NCBI GenBank assembly: GCA_017623505.1
Contig: JAGAOZ010000003.1
Location: 53,869 to 117,868 of the forward strand
Length of the DNA stretch: 64,000 bases
Origin: Alistipes sp.
Lineage (GTDB): Bacteria; Bacteroidota; Bacteroidia; Bacteroidales; Rikenellaceae
Direction: 5' to 3'
Part shown: positions 16,559 through 26,160 of the stretch, in pieces
Layout: every line of letters starts with the position of its first letter
Position numbering within the stretch: position 1 is the first letter of the stretch
The notes under the pieces: model-generated
The model's input: only the letters and a program-made list of their open reading frames with translations
What the model was told of the DNA's origin: nothing
Databases searched by the model: none
Program-made: the position numbers and the translations under genes

Positions 16559-17299
16559 TTAGAAGACCTCTTGCAGAATCTTAATCGAGCGGATAGAGGC
16601 TACCGTATCGAGATGGTAACCATAATAGGCAACCAACGAAGAGAGGAAATCAACCCTCTGACGACGATTCAGACCTATCTCGGCCAAATAGCGCACATCA
16701 CACTCCAACATATCACGGAGAATAAGAGCATTATCGGGCGACAGCAGATACTCACTCTGAGGAGGAGTCTGACAAAAGACACCCTCGCGGATATCGAACC
16801 AGCAGCCTGCGCTATAAGCGTTGCCCGGCGAGAAGCCCAGCAGACGACACAGATGCGAGAAGAACCACAGGTGGAAATTGGCAACACCCTCCTGCATCGT
16901 ATCCAAAGCCTCAACAGAGCCCCAAACGAAATCGAACAGTCGCTCGTTGGCCTCACTCTCCCCTACCAAACGATGCAAAACCTCTGCCATAAACAGAGCT
17001 ATCGTCGATTTTCTAACATCAAAGGGGATGCTCTGCATGATAATACCGCTATGCACCTCCGAAAAGCGATGCAGCTCCATCTTAGAGGACTCTATACCCT
17101 CAAACTCCAGAGCAAACATAGGCTGAAAAAGGGCTAACTTACCACTCTTGGATTTGCCAGAGCCAAGACCTTGGACCATATAGCTTTGGCGGCCATGTGA
17201 CGAGGTGAGAAGGTGCACAATCAGCCCCTTCTCGCCATATTTGACAGTACCGAGGACAATGCCTCGCGCGACATATTTACGAATAGTACCTATCGCCAT
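16559..17299 (-). CDS. recO: DNA repair protein RecO
   Basis: A 246-residue recombination mediator of the RecFOR pathway, which loads RecA onto gapped single-stranded DNA. The N-terminal OB-fold part has RGIVLGTVKYGEKGLIVHLLT and the helical part has HRLVGESEANERLFDFV. I start it at ATG 17299, two bases after the ispG stop and preceded by GGAGGAG, one of the few good Shine-Dalgarno sequences in the window, rather than the in-frame start at 17317 inside ispG. It is in an operon with ispG. Confidence 0.9.
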   Translation of the reverse strand: MAIGTIRKYVARGIVLGTVKYGEKGLIVHLLTSSHGRQSYMVQGLGSGKSKSGKLALFQPMFALEFEGIESSKMELHRFSEVHSGIIMQSIPFDVRKSTIALFMAEVLHRLVGESEANERLFDFVWGSVEALDTMQEGVANFHLWFFSHLCRLLGFSPGNAYSAGCWFDIREGVFCQTPPQSEYLLSPDNALILRDMLECDVRYLAEIGLNRRQRVDFLSSLVAYYGYHLDTVASIRSIKILQEVF

Positions 17300-17301
17300 C
17301 T

Positions 17302-18783
17302 CTACTCCTCCGTCCAATCGCCATTGGCTTTAATGAGGGCTATAAGATGCTCCAAAGCCTCCTGCTGCGGGATATTGCGTTCGACAATCTCTCGGCCCTT
17401 ATAGAGGGTGATGCGCCCAGGAGCAGCACCCACATAGCCATAATCGGCATCTGCCATCTCGCCAGGACCATTTACAATACACCCCATAATGCCTATCTTA
17501 AGATTCTTCAGATGAGAGGTGCGAGCCTTAATCTGTGCCAACGTCTGCTCAATATCGTACAGCGTACGGCCACACGAAGGGCAGGCGATATATTCGGTAT
17601 GCGAAAAACGCACACGCGCAGCTTGCAAAATCATCAGCTCCAACTGCTTAATCTGCTCGTCACTGAGCGAGGGGGCGTCAATCCAAATACCATCAGCCAG
17701 ACCATCGAGGAACAATACACCCAAATCACAAGCCGCCTTAAGAGCAACATCCTCCAACTCGGCATCATCGTAGCGACGTTTAACCACAACAGCCTGCTCG
17801 AAAGGGGTATCCAACAGGCGGGCACGCAGCTCAGCGGTGGGATTAGCCGAAGTGGCCTCATAAACAACGAAATCGTCACTCAGCTCGGAGTGGATAATCG
17901 GAGTCTGCACGCCACTGCGACGAGAGAAACGGGTGGCACAGTAGCGTTCGGGATGTGCCACAGAGAACTCTCCCTCGCGCTTAGAGAAGTAATCGACAAT
18001 CTTCTGGGCAACGGGAATCTCATTTTCTGGAGCTTCGGTCAGCGATACACGAATCGTGTCGCCGATACCATCGGCGAGCAAAGCACCGATACCGACGGCA
18101 CTCTTGACTCTGCCCTCAATGCCGTTACCAGCCTCCGTAACGCCCAAATGCAGCGGATAGCTCATGCCCTCGCGCTCCATAGCCTCAACCAAAAGGCGGT
18201 AGGCATAGACCATAACGCGGGTATTGCTCGACTTCATCGAAACGACAACATCATCGAAGTTCTCACGTCGGCAGATACGCAGGAACTCCATAGCTGAAGC
18301 GACCATACCTTCGGGGGTATCGCCCCACTCATCGAAGATGCGCTTGGCGAGTGAACCGTGATTAACACCGACACGCAGAGCCACACCACGCTCCCTACAC
18401 TGAGCAATAAGAGCCTCGAAAGCTCCACCCGACAAACGATAGTTACCCGGATTGATACGTACCTTATCGACGTACTGCGCAGAGATAGAGGCTATCTCAG
18501 CCACGAAATGCACATCGGCAACAATGGCCGTTTGCAGGCCTCGCTCACGCACCGCAGCGACGATATTGCGAAGATTCTCCGCTTCAGCCCTGCCCTGAGC
18601 CGTCAGACGGACAATATCGCCACCCGCTGAGGCGATACGACAAATCTGCTCGACACTCTCAGCCGTTTGCAGGGTAGAGGTATTGGTCATCGACTGAACA
18701 GCAATAGGATATGCGCTACCGACGTAGCTCTGACCGATACGGACAGAGTGGGTTTTGCGACGGATGTATCGTTGAAGATTCAT
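17302..18783 (-). CDS. ispG: (E)-4-hydroxy-3-methylbut-2-enyl-diphosphate synthase
   Basis: A 493-residue iron-sulfur enzyme of the MEP isoprenoid pathway that reduces MEcPP to HMBPP. The N-terminal TIM barrel begins RIGQSYVGSAYPIAVQSMTN. The C-terminal cluster domain has ACPSCGRT and GCIVNGPGEMADADYG, which supply the [4Fe-4S] cysteines and a catalytic glutamate. It is longer than the E. coli enzyme (372) because of an extra central domain (about residues 255-385), as in plants and Bacteroidota. ATG 18783 is preferred over the in-frame TTG at 18792. Confidence 0.95.
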   Translation of the reverse strand: MNLQRYIRRKTHSVRIGQSYVGSAYPIAVQSMTNTSTLQTAESVEQICRIASAGGDIVRLTAQGRAEAENLRNIVAAVRERGLQTAIVADVHFVAEIASISAQYVDKVRINPGNYRLSGGAFEALIAQCRERGVALRVGVNHGSLAKRIFDEWGDTPEGMVASAMEFLRICRRENFDDVVVSMKSSNTRVMVYAYRLLVEAMEREGMSYPLHLGVTEAGNGIEGRVKSAVGIGALLADGIGDTIRVSLTEAPENEIPVAQKIVDYFSKREGEFSVAHPERYCATRFSRRSGVQTPIIHSELSDDFVVYEATSANPTAELRARLLDTPFEQAVVVKRRYDDAELEDVALKAACDLGVLFLDGLADGIWIDAPSLSDEQIKQLELMILQAARVRFSHTEYIACPSCGRTLYDIEQTLAQIKARTSHLKNLKIGIMGCIVNGPGEMADADYGYVGAAPGRITLYKGREIVERNIPQQEALEHLIALIKANGDWTEE

Positions 18784-18805
18784 AGTTTTCAATTCTCGTT
18801 TAGTG

Positions 18806-18813
18806 CAAAGATA
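18806..18813 (-). promoter_or_regulatory. -7 element of the ispG-recO operon
   Basis: TATCTTTG on the minus strand, 22 bases upstream of the ispG ATG. The divergent recG element lies 65 bases away, separated by TTGAATTTTGAATT-type repeat sequence. Confidence 0.55.
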
Positions 18814-18855
18814 ATGAAAAAGTATAAAGGAGAGGTAGATTTTGAATCTCGAATC

Positions 18856-18885
18856 TTGAATTTTGAATTAAAAATTGTAATTTTG
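18856..18885 (+). promoter_or_regulatory. Promoter-like sequence directly upstream of recG
   Basis: TTG (18856-18858), a 19-base spacer and TAATTTTG (18878-18885). The recG ATG follows only 4 bases later, so a transcript from here would be leaderless or nearly so. Confidence 0.4.
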
Positions 18886-18889
18886 TAGT

Positions 18890-21004
18890 ATGGCATCGTA
18901 TCTGGATAATAGTGTGAAGTTCGTAACGGGCGTCGGTGAGGCTCGCGCAAAACTCCTCGAAAAAGAGTTGGGCATATTCACCATTGGCGACCTGCTGCGC
19001 CACTACCCTTTTCGATACATAGACCGTACAAAAATCTATCCGATAGAGGCCATAAACGAGCAATTCAACTCGACAATGGTACAGATACGTGCCAGAGTAA
19101 CCGGAGTGGCTTATTCGGGCACGGGACGCAAACAGCGTTTCTCGGCATTTGTGTCGGATGCGACAGGCTCGGCAGAGCTGTTATGGTTCAACGGCATAAA
19201 ATGGATAGAGAAGAGTATCGAGGTGGGTAAGGAGTATATAATCTTCGGAAAACCGGCTCTCTTCCGTGGTGAGCTATCAATGGTGCATCCCGAAGTAGAG
19301 AGCGTCGAAAAGGCCGCAAATCGTACGGTGCAGAGCGGTATGCAGGGAATATACCCATCGACGGAGAAAATATCCTCATCGCTGAGTAACAAAGGTATAT
19401 ACACAATAATCAGCAATGCCTGGGCAAAGGCGGAAGAGCATATCGTAGAGCATCTGCCTGAGTGGTTATTGAAAAAGTATAGATTGCTATCACTCAAAGA
19501 GGCCCTGCACAATATCCATTTCCCACAGTCGGAGGCTCTGCTCTCAGAGGCAAAACGCAGGCTTAAGTTCGATGAGTTGTTGGGTGTGCAGTTGGCGATA
19601 CAATCTCGACGCACCGACCGTATGGAGCGTAATACGGGATTTATGATGCCTCGCGTGGGCGAGATGTTCAACTCCTTCTACAACGAACGTCTGCCATTCC
19701 CGCTGACCGGAGCGCAGAAGCGTGTTATCAAGGAGATACGTCAAGATATGATTTCGCACCATCAGATGAATCGACTCTTGCAGGGGGATGTGGGTAGCGG
19801 AAAGACTATGGTGGCACTTATGTCGATGCTGCTGGCCGTAGATAATGGTTATCAGGCATGTATGATGGCACCAACCGAAATACTTGCAAGACAGCACTTT
19901 GCAACAATATCACGACAAACGGCTGGGATGAATCTACAAGTGGCGATACTCACCGGAGCATCGAAAACAGCCGAGCGACGTCGAGCACTTGAAGGGATAG
20001 CATCGGGGGAGATAGATATTTTGATAGGAACGCACGCTCTGATTGAGGATAAGGTGCAATTTGCCAACTTAGGCTATGTAGTAATAGACGAGCAGCACCG
20101 CTTCGGCGTGGAGCAACGCGCTAAACTGTGGACGAAAAACCAGCAGCCACCACATATCCTGGTAATGACGGCAACGCCCATACCGCGAACACTCGCAATG
20201 ACGCTTTACGGGGATTTGGATGTCTCGGTAATAGATGAGTTGCCACCGGGTCGTCAGCCAATACGAACATATCACTACTACGACTCGTCACGACTCAAGC
20301 TGTGGGGTTTTATGCACAAGCAGATAGCTCTCGGACGACAGATTTATGTGGTCTACCCCTTGATTAAGGAGTCGGAGAGCATGGATTACAAGGATTTGCA
20401 GGATGGGTTCGAGTCGATAATACGCGATTTCCCACAGCCTAAATATCAAGTCTCTGTTTGTCACGGACAGATGAAGCCGCAAGACAAGGAGGAGTCGATG
20501 CGACAATTCAAAGAGCACGAGGCGGATATTTTGGTGGCAACATCGGTAATTGAGGTGGGAGTGGATGTGCCGAACGCTACAGTAATGGTAATCGAGTCGG
20601 CAGAGCGTTTCGGACTCTCGCAGCTACATCAGCTCCGAGGCCGTGTAGGGCGCGGCGGAGAGCAGTCGTATTGTATACTCATGTCGGGCGAAAAACTCTC
20701 GAAAGAGGCGCGACAGCGTCTGCAAGCAATGTGCGAGACAAATGACGGTTTTCGCTTGGCAGAGCTCGATATGAAGCTCCGAGGTGCGGGAGATATAAAT
20801 GGTACACAGCAGAGCGGTATGGCTTTTGACCTAAAGATTGCAAATCCTACACTCGATGCAGAGTTGCTATCGACAGCCAAGGAGGCAGCGATAATAGTCT
20901 TGGCAGACGATGCGACACTCGCAAAGCGAGAGAATAGCGGTCTGAAGGCCCTCAGAGCACGCCACGCAGGGATGCAACGCTATGATTTCTCGATGATTTC
21001 GTAG
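18890..21004 (+). CDS. recG: ATP-dependent DNA helicase RecG
   Basis: A 704-residue helicase that remodels stalled replication forks and Holliday junctions. The N-terminal wedge/OB domain starts with FVTGVGEARAKLLEKELGI and RYIDRTKIYPI. The helicase core has Walker A GDVGSGKT (299-306), the DEQH box in VVIDEQHRFG, motif III MTATPIPRT and motif VI QLRGRVGRG. Length is standard for the family. It is transcribed divergently from ispG. Confidence 0.96.
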   Translation: MASYLDNSVKFVTGVGEARAKLLEKELGIFTIGDLLRHYPFRYIDRTKIYPIEAINEQFNSTMVQIRARVTGVAYSGTGRKQRFSAFVSDATGSAELLWFNGIKWIEKSIEVGKEYIIFGKPALFRGELSMVHPEVESVEKAANRTVQSGMQGIYPSTEKISSSLSNKGIYTIISNAWAKAEEHIVEHLPEWLLKKYRLLSLKEALHNIHFPQSEALLSEAKRRLKFDELLGVQLAIQSRRTDRMERNTGFMMPRVGEMFNSFYNERLPFPLTGAQKRVIKEIRQDMISHHQMNRLLQGDVGSGKTMVALMSMLLAVDNGYQACMMAPTEILARQHFATISRQTAGMNLQVAILTGASKTAERRRALEGIASGEIDILIGTHALIEDKVQFANLGYVVIDEQHRFGVEQRAKLWTKNQQPPHILVMTATPIPRTLAMTLYGDLDVSVIDELPPGRQPIRTYHYYDSSRLKLWGFMHKQIALGRQIYVVYPLIKESESMDYKDLQDGFESIIRDFPQPKYQVSVCHGQMKPQDKEESMRQFKEHEADILVATSVIEVGVDVPNATVMVIESAERFGLSQLHQLRGRVGRGGEQSYCILMSGEKLSKEARQRLQAMCETNDGFRLAELDMKLRGAGDINGTQQSGMAFDLKIANPTLDAELLSTAKEAAIIVLADDATLAKRENSGLKALRARHAGMQRYDFSMIS

Positions 21005-21067
21005 CCGCAGATAAAATATTTAGCTGCACGAAAACGTTAATGTATAAAACACCAAATATGTAGAGCA

Positions 21068-21868
21068 ATGAAACGTCTGTTTTTAACCACACTGCTATTG
21101 TTGGCGTCACAGCTGTTGTACGCACAACTATACACCAACGGGGAGGTGCTTAACTTTAGACTTAGCTACCGCGCAAAACTCATTCCCAACATAGAGGTTG
21201 CAAGTATCACAATACAGACAAAGGATACGGTATTGGATGGTAGAGCTGTCCACAAGGTCTATGGCCACGGACAGACAGAGAATATGTACAACTGGATTCT
21301 GCCCGTAGACGACACTTACGTCGTATGGGCAGACAAAAAGAGTAAACGCACGCTGCGATTCGACAGCGACCTACACGAAGGTGACTACACATTCTGGTCT
21401 ACATATAATTTCGACCACGCCAAAGGCAAGGTATACACCAAGTGGCAAAGTAGAAAACGTGCCATAAAGGAGAAGACGATGGATATAAGTAAGCAGGGAA
21501 TGGACCCTGTGTCGCTATATTTCAATCTGCGAGGTATAGACCCGGCGACGGTAAGCGACGGCTGGACCAAAGATTTGGAGATGGTGCTGGAGGATACTGT
21601 ACGCGTACTGAAATTGCGCTATGAGGGCCGAGAGGTAAAGAAGATTAAACGTTTAGGAAAGTTCAAGACACTCAAGTTCCGCTGCACGATAGCCACCTCG
21701 ACAGGTTACGCATTCAAGGATGGTACGGAGTTCGAGTTATGGATTTCGGACGATAGGAACAAGGTGCCTATCTACATCAAGTCGCCGATACGCGTGGGAA
21801 GTGTTTGCGCTTACCTATCGAGCTTCGAGGGGTTGCCCTATCCGATGGATAGCAAAGTGAAAAATTAA
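21068..21868 (+). CDS. DUF3108 domain-containing secreted protein
   Basis: A 266-residue protein with a cleavable signal peptide (MKRLFLTTLLLLASQLLYAQ) followed by a DUF3108-type beta-rich domain. The domain runs from NGEVLNFRLSYRAKLIPN through VYGHGQTENMYNW to FELWISDDRNKVPIYIKSP, which is the typical family ending. The family is common in Bacteroidota and of unknown function; it is exported, probably periplasmic. It lies 63 bases after recG and may be read through from it. Confidence 0.85.
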   Translation: MKRLFLTTLLLLASQLLYAQLYTNGEVLNFRLSYRAKLIPNIEVASITIQTKDTVLDGRAVHKVYGHGQTENMYNWILPVDDTYVVWADKKSKRTLRFDSDLHEGDYTFWSTYNFDHAKGKVYTKWQSRKRAIKEKTMDISKQGMDPVSLYFNLRGIDPATVSDGWTKDLEMVLEDTVRVLKLRYEGREVKKIKRLGKFKTLKFRCTIATSTGYAFKDGTEFELWISDDRNKVPIYIKSPIRVGSVCAYLSSFEGLPYPMDSKVKN

Positions 21869-21889
21869 TGGAGGTTACAGACATCAAAA

Positions 21890-21921
21890 TTTGTTTTGAA
21901 CAAAGAGATATATTATCTTTG
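21890..21921 (+). promoter_or_regulatory. Consensus promoter for the coiled-coil membrane protein
   Basis: TTTG (21890-21893), a 20-base spacer and TATCTTTG (21914-21921), ending 38 bases before the ATG at 21960. Full consensus match. Confidence 0.75.
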
Positions 21922-21959
21922 CGAAGATTAAACATAAGTGTTTGATATTTTTACGGATT

Positions 21960-22931
21960 ATGAATAAAAACACACGATACGAAGAGGACCTCTACGAGTC
22001 AGACTACATCGAAGAGGGATATGAAGATGATTACGACGGCTATGAGTCCGAAGACTCTAAGCGACGCGACAAAACAATCTTGGGATATAGAATTGTAATC
22101 GTTACACTTTGTGTGATAATGATTGCTCTGTCGGTAGGTTTTATCATCAACAGCAAACGTCTTAAGGAGAAGACCGATCAGGAGAGGCTGTTTATGGAGC
22201 GAGAAAAAACCGAGTTGCAAATCGGCTTGGACTCTATGATTGTCGAGTTAGAGAGCAAAAACTATCAAAACGACACTATGACGGCACGTTTGGACGAGGC
22301 TCGTCAGTTAGTGGAGCAGCTTAAACGAGAGCGCACGCTGAACTATAACAAGCTCCGTCAGTATGAGAAGGAGATTGGTACTCTGCGTACAATCATGCAG
22401 GGCTACATACGTCAAATCGACTCTCTCAATACGGTAAACGCTAAGCTGACAAAGGATAACATCAAGGTAAAGAAGGACTTGGCAGCGGTAACAAAACGTG
22501 CTGACGAGGCCGAGGAGAAGGCTAACGAGCTGACCAACAAGGTTAAGATGGGTGCAGTATTGAAGGCCGGAGGAATAGAGATTGTGGCACTGAAGGATAA
22601 TGGCAAGGAGCCATCACGTATAAAGAATGCTACACAACTCAGGGTAGACTTCCACTTGGGAGGTAACGAATTGGCTGAGCCGGGTAATAAGTGGCTGTAT
22701 ATCTGCATATACGCTCCGGATGGTTATCTGCTTGCAAATAGTGACGCTGCTGCGTTCTCATTCGAGGGAGATAAGAAGGTTTACTCGGCAAGACGTGACG
22801 TAGACTACCAAAATGAGGATTTGCCTGTTTCAATATTCTACAAAGATGAGAATCTGACTTCGGGAACTTATCGTGTAGAGATTTATTGCGACGGCCTGCT
22901 GATTGGCCAGGGCGAGGCATATTTTAAATAG
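21960..22931 (+). CDS. Coiled-coil inner membrane protein of unknown function
   Basis: A 323-residue protein. The N-terminus is cytoplasmic and strongly acidic (YEEDLYESDYIEEGYEDDY). One membrane span follows (about residues 42-63, ILGYRIVIVTLCVIMIALSV). A long coiled coil (about 68-200) leads to a C-terminal beta-rich domain (about 205-323) with LRVDFHLGGNELAEPGNKWLY and YRVEIYCDGLLIGQGE. The layout suggests a tethered envelope protein with a ligand-binding or structural end domain. No family name can be given with confidence. I use ATG 21960, 18 bases inside the longest reading frame, because the promoter lies just ahead. Confidence 0.75.
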   Translation: MNKNTRYEEDLYESDYIEEGYEDDYDGYESEDSKRRDKTILGYRIVIVTLCVIMIALSVGFIINSKRLKEKTDQERLFMEREKTELQIGLDSMIVELESKNYQNDTMTARLDEARQLVEQLKRERTLNYNKLRQYEKEIGTLRTIMQGYIRQIDSLNTVNAKLTKDNIKVKKDLAAVTKRADEAEEKANELTNKVKMGAVLKAGGIEIVALKDNGKEPSRIKNATQLRVDFHLGGNELAEPGNKWLYICIYAPDGYLLANSDAAAFSFEGDKKVYSARRDVDYQNEDLPVSIFYKDENLTSGTYRVEIYCDGLLIGQGEAYFK

Positions 22932-22965
22932 AGATAACTAACGACCACATAAAAGGAGGGCTGCA

Positions 22966-22992
22966 AAGTGCCCTCTTTTTTATGACGACAAA
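22966..22992 (+). terminator. Intrinsic terminator after the coiled-coil protein gene
   Basis: Stem GAGGGC/GCCCTC with an 8-base loop, followed by seven T. It separates this gene from the flavodiiron protein gene. Confidence 0.8.
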
Positions 22993-23005
22993 ATAGTTGA
23001 TAATA

Positions 23006-24160
23006 ATGAAGATGGAAATCACGAAGGATGTTCGCTACATCGGAGTAAACGACCACAAAACAGTAAACTTTGAAAACCAATATCCTATACCACAGGGTAT
23101 ATCGTATAACTCGTATATCATATTCGACGAGAAGACAACACTGATGGATAGCGTGGAGAGTGCATTTGCCGAGCAGTGGCTTGCACAGGCAGAAGAGGCT
23201 CTTCAGGGAAAGCAACCCGACTACTTGGTAACACTGCACATGGAGCCGGACCACGCATCGAGTATCGTGGCAGCGATGGAGCGTTTCCCTCAGATGAAGG
23301 TTGTAGGCAACGCCCGCACATTCCAGATGATAGAGAACTTCTACGCAAACAGCTATGCGGAGCGTCGCATAGAGGTAAAGGATGGTGAGGAGCTATCGCT
23401 GGGTAACCACTCGCTGAAGTTCATATTTGCACCTATGATACATTGGCCAGAGGTGATGGTAGCATACGAAACGACAGAGAAGATTCTCTTCTCGGCAGAT
23501 GCATTCGGTACATTCGGCGCACTCGACGTGGAGCAAGAGTGGGAGGCAGAGGCTCGTCGTTACTACTACAACATCGTGGGTAAGTATGGAGCAAATGTGC
23601 AGACTCTGCTCAAGAAGGCAGCCACACTTGAGATAGAGAAGATATGTGCGCTGCACGGTCCTGTACTCAGCGAGAATCTGGATTACTACATCGGAAAATA
23701 TCAGCAGTGGAGCACATATCAGGCCGAAGAGCAGGGAGTGGCCATCGTCACAGCGTCGATATATGGTAACACGCTACAAGCTGCTAAGCAACTGGAGCAA
23801 GAGCTACGCCACAAAGGGGTGAAATGCGCTCTTATAGATATTACAAAGCAAGATGTATCGTACGCATTGGCAGAGTGTTTCCGCTACGACAAGGCGGTGT
23901 TTGCCTGCTCGACATACGATGCAGCGTTGTTCCCTGTGATGGACTTTATGCTGATGCGACTTGCAAGCAAGAACTATCAAAGTCGTAAGGTGGCACTTAT
24001 AGAGAATGGCTCGTGGGCTCCGATGGCGGCAAAACTGATGCGTGCGAAATTGGAGACGATGAAGGCGATAGAGATAGTGGAGCCCGTAGTGACAATACGC
24101 TCGGCAATGAGTGAGAAGAATCGAGAAGAGATAGCGCAAATAGCTGAGGCTCTTCGATAA
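23006..24160 (+). CDS. Flavodiiron protein (A-type flavoprotein, O2/NO reductase)
   Basis: A 384-residue cytoplasmic protein with an N-terminal metallo-beta-lactamase-like diiron domain and a C-terminal flavodoxin domain (from about residue 245, AIVTASIYGNTLQAAKQL). Diiron ligands are visible in LHMEPDH (H-x-E-x-D-H), MIHWPE, FSADAFG and CALHGP. Such proteins reduce oxygen or nitric oxide with electrons from a rubredoxin and protect anaerobes. No rubredoxin domain is fused and no rubredoxin gene is adjacent. ATG 23006 is chosen over an in-frame TTG at 22997; ATG 23012 is also possible. The stop codon lies inside a palindromic terminator. Confidence 0.92.
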   Translation: MKMEITKDVRYIGVNDHKTVNFENQYPIPQGISYNSYIIFDEKTTLMDSVESAFAEQWLAQAEEALQGKQPDYLVTLHMEPDHASSIVAAMERFPQMKVVGNARTFQMIENFYANSYAERRIEVKDGEELSLGNHSLKFIFAPMIHWPEVMVAYETTEKILFSADAFGTFGALDVEQEWEAEARRYYYNIVGKYGANVQTLLKKAATLEIEKICALHGPVLSENLDYYIGKYQQWSTYQAEEQGVAIVTASIYGNTLQAAKQLEQELRHKGVKCALIDITKQDVSYALAECFRYDKAVFACSTYDAALFPVMDFMLMRLASKNYQSRKVALIENGSWAPMAAKLMRAKLETMKAIEIVEPVVTIRSAMSEKNREEIAQIAEALR

Positions 24161-24197
24161 AACAATAAATCCGACCACGTGGTCGGATTTATTGTTT
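24160..24197. terminator. Bidirectional terminator, perfect 38-bp palindrome
   Basis: Two 19-base arms with no loop (24160-24178 and 24179-24197), centred on CCACGTGG with A/T-rich outer parts. It spans the ends of two convergent genes: the last base of the flavodiiron stop is its first base, and the stop codon of the minus-strand gene begins at its other edge. Confidence 0.85.
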
Positions 24198-26160
24198 ACT
24201 GCTCGGTAACCAAATAGTTCTTCGCCGAGATACGCTCGCCATAGCTTTGGATAAGGCCCTTGAGCTGTCGCTCGACATCGGCGACATCAACCTTACCGAC
24301 AAGATTTTGCTCACACAGTGCATCTTCACGCGCAAAGATAGCTATGATGCGCTGCTCGTCAAAACGGATAAGGTAATCATCGGTAACAGCCTGGAAACAA
24401 CTATTGTCGTAATTAACCGACATAGCGGCACGCTCCGGCTCGGCAAAAATATCACGACCAAAGGCGAAATATGGTTTCTCATTGCCCAGCAAGCCCAACA
24501 GCGTCGGCATAATATCAATCTGCGACACAACGCCACGATGCTCGCCATGAAGTTCAGAGTCGGGAGCATAGATGAAACTCAAGATGTGGTAGTCACCCGG
24601 CGAGAGCTTAGTCTTGGCGGCATACTTCTCACTCGACACGTGGTCGGCAACAAAGACAAAGACCGTATTGTTAAACCACGGCTCGGAGCTATACTTCTCG
24701 AAGAACTTACGCAGTGCATCATCGACATAAGCAACGCATTGGTGGTTAGGGGTATAGCCCTTAGGGAGTTTGCCTGCGTATCGCTCAGGGACAACAAAAG
24801 GATGGTGCGACGAGAGGGTAAAGATAGTCGAGAAGAATGGTTGTTTCTCAGAGGATAGGACCTCGCCCATATAGTCGATGAACTCCTCATCCCAGATACC
24901 CCAATATCCGTCAAAATCATCACTGCCACGACGCTCGATATAGCTCTGGCGGCTATAAAGATTCTCGATACCTGCCATACGGGCATAGGCACCAAAGCCC
25001 ATAGAACCGTGGTCCGAACCACAGAAGAAGTGGGTGGTATAGCCCTGCTCGGATAGAATCTGCGGCAAAGCGCGTTGCTCGGCGACAGCCTGCGACATAT
25101 TGGCAAATGGGGACTTAAACGAAGGAATAGAGCTCCATACGGCAGGCAAAGCCTGAATAGAGCGTTTACCGTTGGCGTACATACTATGGAAGGCATAACC
25201 CTTCTGCATCAAAGAGTCCAAGAATGGAGTAAAGCCCTTCTGCGGCTTATCCTCATAGAGCTCCGGACAGAGCAACGCAGAGTGTTCGGCAGAGAAGCTC
25301 TCCATAATGAAGATAACGACATTGCGGCCCTTAAGCGGCGCCTCCTGCTCGCTTCCCACCGCAGGGAAATGCTCCGGCGAGTAAATCTCGGCAAGGGTCT
25401 GAGCCTCGTAGTAGGTAGGATATTTATCGACTGTACCCATGGTACGGATGATACAGAACGGGTTGCTTAGCAAAAGCGTCATCTTCGCCGGCTCGGTGGT
25501 ATAAATGGCTGCATTCGAAAGGGTAATGGGACGCGTCATACGGGTAAAGCCTCCACGGATACCTCCGATAGCAAGAGCTATGGCGGCAAGCAGAACAACG
25601 GTACTTACGGCATAGTGCCACCAACCGACAAACAGGCGTCTGAGTTCGACTTTACGCATATAACCAAACCACAACAGCACAATAAGTGCTATACCCCACA
25701 ATAACAACAGAGGATTCTCGACAAGGAACTTAAACATCAACAGAGGGGTGTTCGCATTGTCGGCAAAGAAAATCTCCTCGGCATCGAAACGTTTTTGAGC
25801 GTAGTGGTAATATATACAGTCGCCGATATTGGTAACGATGATAAGTAGTGTATTGGCAACGATATAGTACCAAAAGAGTGATTTCTGCCACCAGCCACGC
25901 TCACGGTACGGCAGAGGGAGCAACGAGAAGAGGATAAAGATAGCATTGACGTAGAGCATCGAAACGGTATCGAACTTCAACGCTCCGCACAATAGACTCC
26001 ACGCCTCATCCCAGCCGATATGGCCAATCAAGTCGCTATTGTAGATGTAAAAAGCGACGCGGGTGAGCATCAACACAACATAGACCAACAAGACACGATA
26101 GAGCGTAAGGAAGGTCGGTGTGTGACGCAGCAAGGAGAATATATGACGCACTCTATTCAT
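24196..26160 (-). CDS. LTA synthase-like membrane sulfatase-fold transferase
   Basis: A 654-residue protein. Five membrane spans occupy about residues 15-215, followed by a large alkaline-phosphatase/sulfatase-fold domain outside the membrane (about 275-600). The metal/nucleophile motif is VIFIMESFSAEH, and the later metal sites lie in HFFCGSDHGSMGFG and FVFVADHVS. The family includes lipoteichoic acid synthases and, in Gram-negatives, phosphoglycerol or phosphoethanolamine transferases acting on envelope glycans. The substrate here is unknown. It overlaps rlmH by 8 bases and is the last gene of that operon. Confidence 0.88.
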   Translation of the reverse strand: MNRVRHIFSLLRHTPTFLTLYRVLLVYVVLMLTRVAFYIYNSDLIGHIGWDEAWSLLCGALKFDTVSMLYVNAIFILFSLLPLPYRERGWWQKSLFWYYIVANTLLIIVTNIGDCIYYHYAQKRFDAEEIFFADNANTPLLMFKFLVENPLLLLWGIALIVLLWFGYMRKVELRRLFVGWWHYAVSTVVLLAAIALAIGGIRGGFTRMTRPITLSNAAIYTTEPAKMTLLLSNPFCIIRTMGTVDKYPTYYEAQTLAEIYSPEHFPAVGSEQEAPLKGRNVVIFIMESFSAEHSALLCPELYEDKPQKGFTPFLDSLMQKGYAFHSMYANGKRSIQALPAVWSSIPSFKSPFANMSQAVAEQRALPQILSEQGYTTHFFCGSDHGSMGFGAYARMAGIENLYSRQSYIERRGSDDFDGYWGIWDEEFIDYMGEVLSSEKQPFFSTIFTLSSHHPFVVPERYAGKLPKGYTPNHQCVAYVDDALRKFFEKYSSEPWFNNTVFVFVADHVSSEKYAAKTKLSPGDYHILSFIYAPDSELHGEHRGVVSQIDIMPTLLGLLGNEKPYFAFGRDIFAEPERAAMSVNYDNSCFQAVTDDYLIRFDEQRIIAIFAREDALCEQNLVGKVDVADVERQLKGLIQSYGERISAKNYLVTEQ

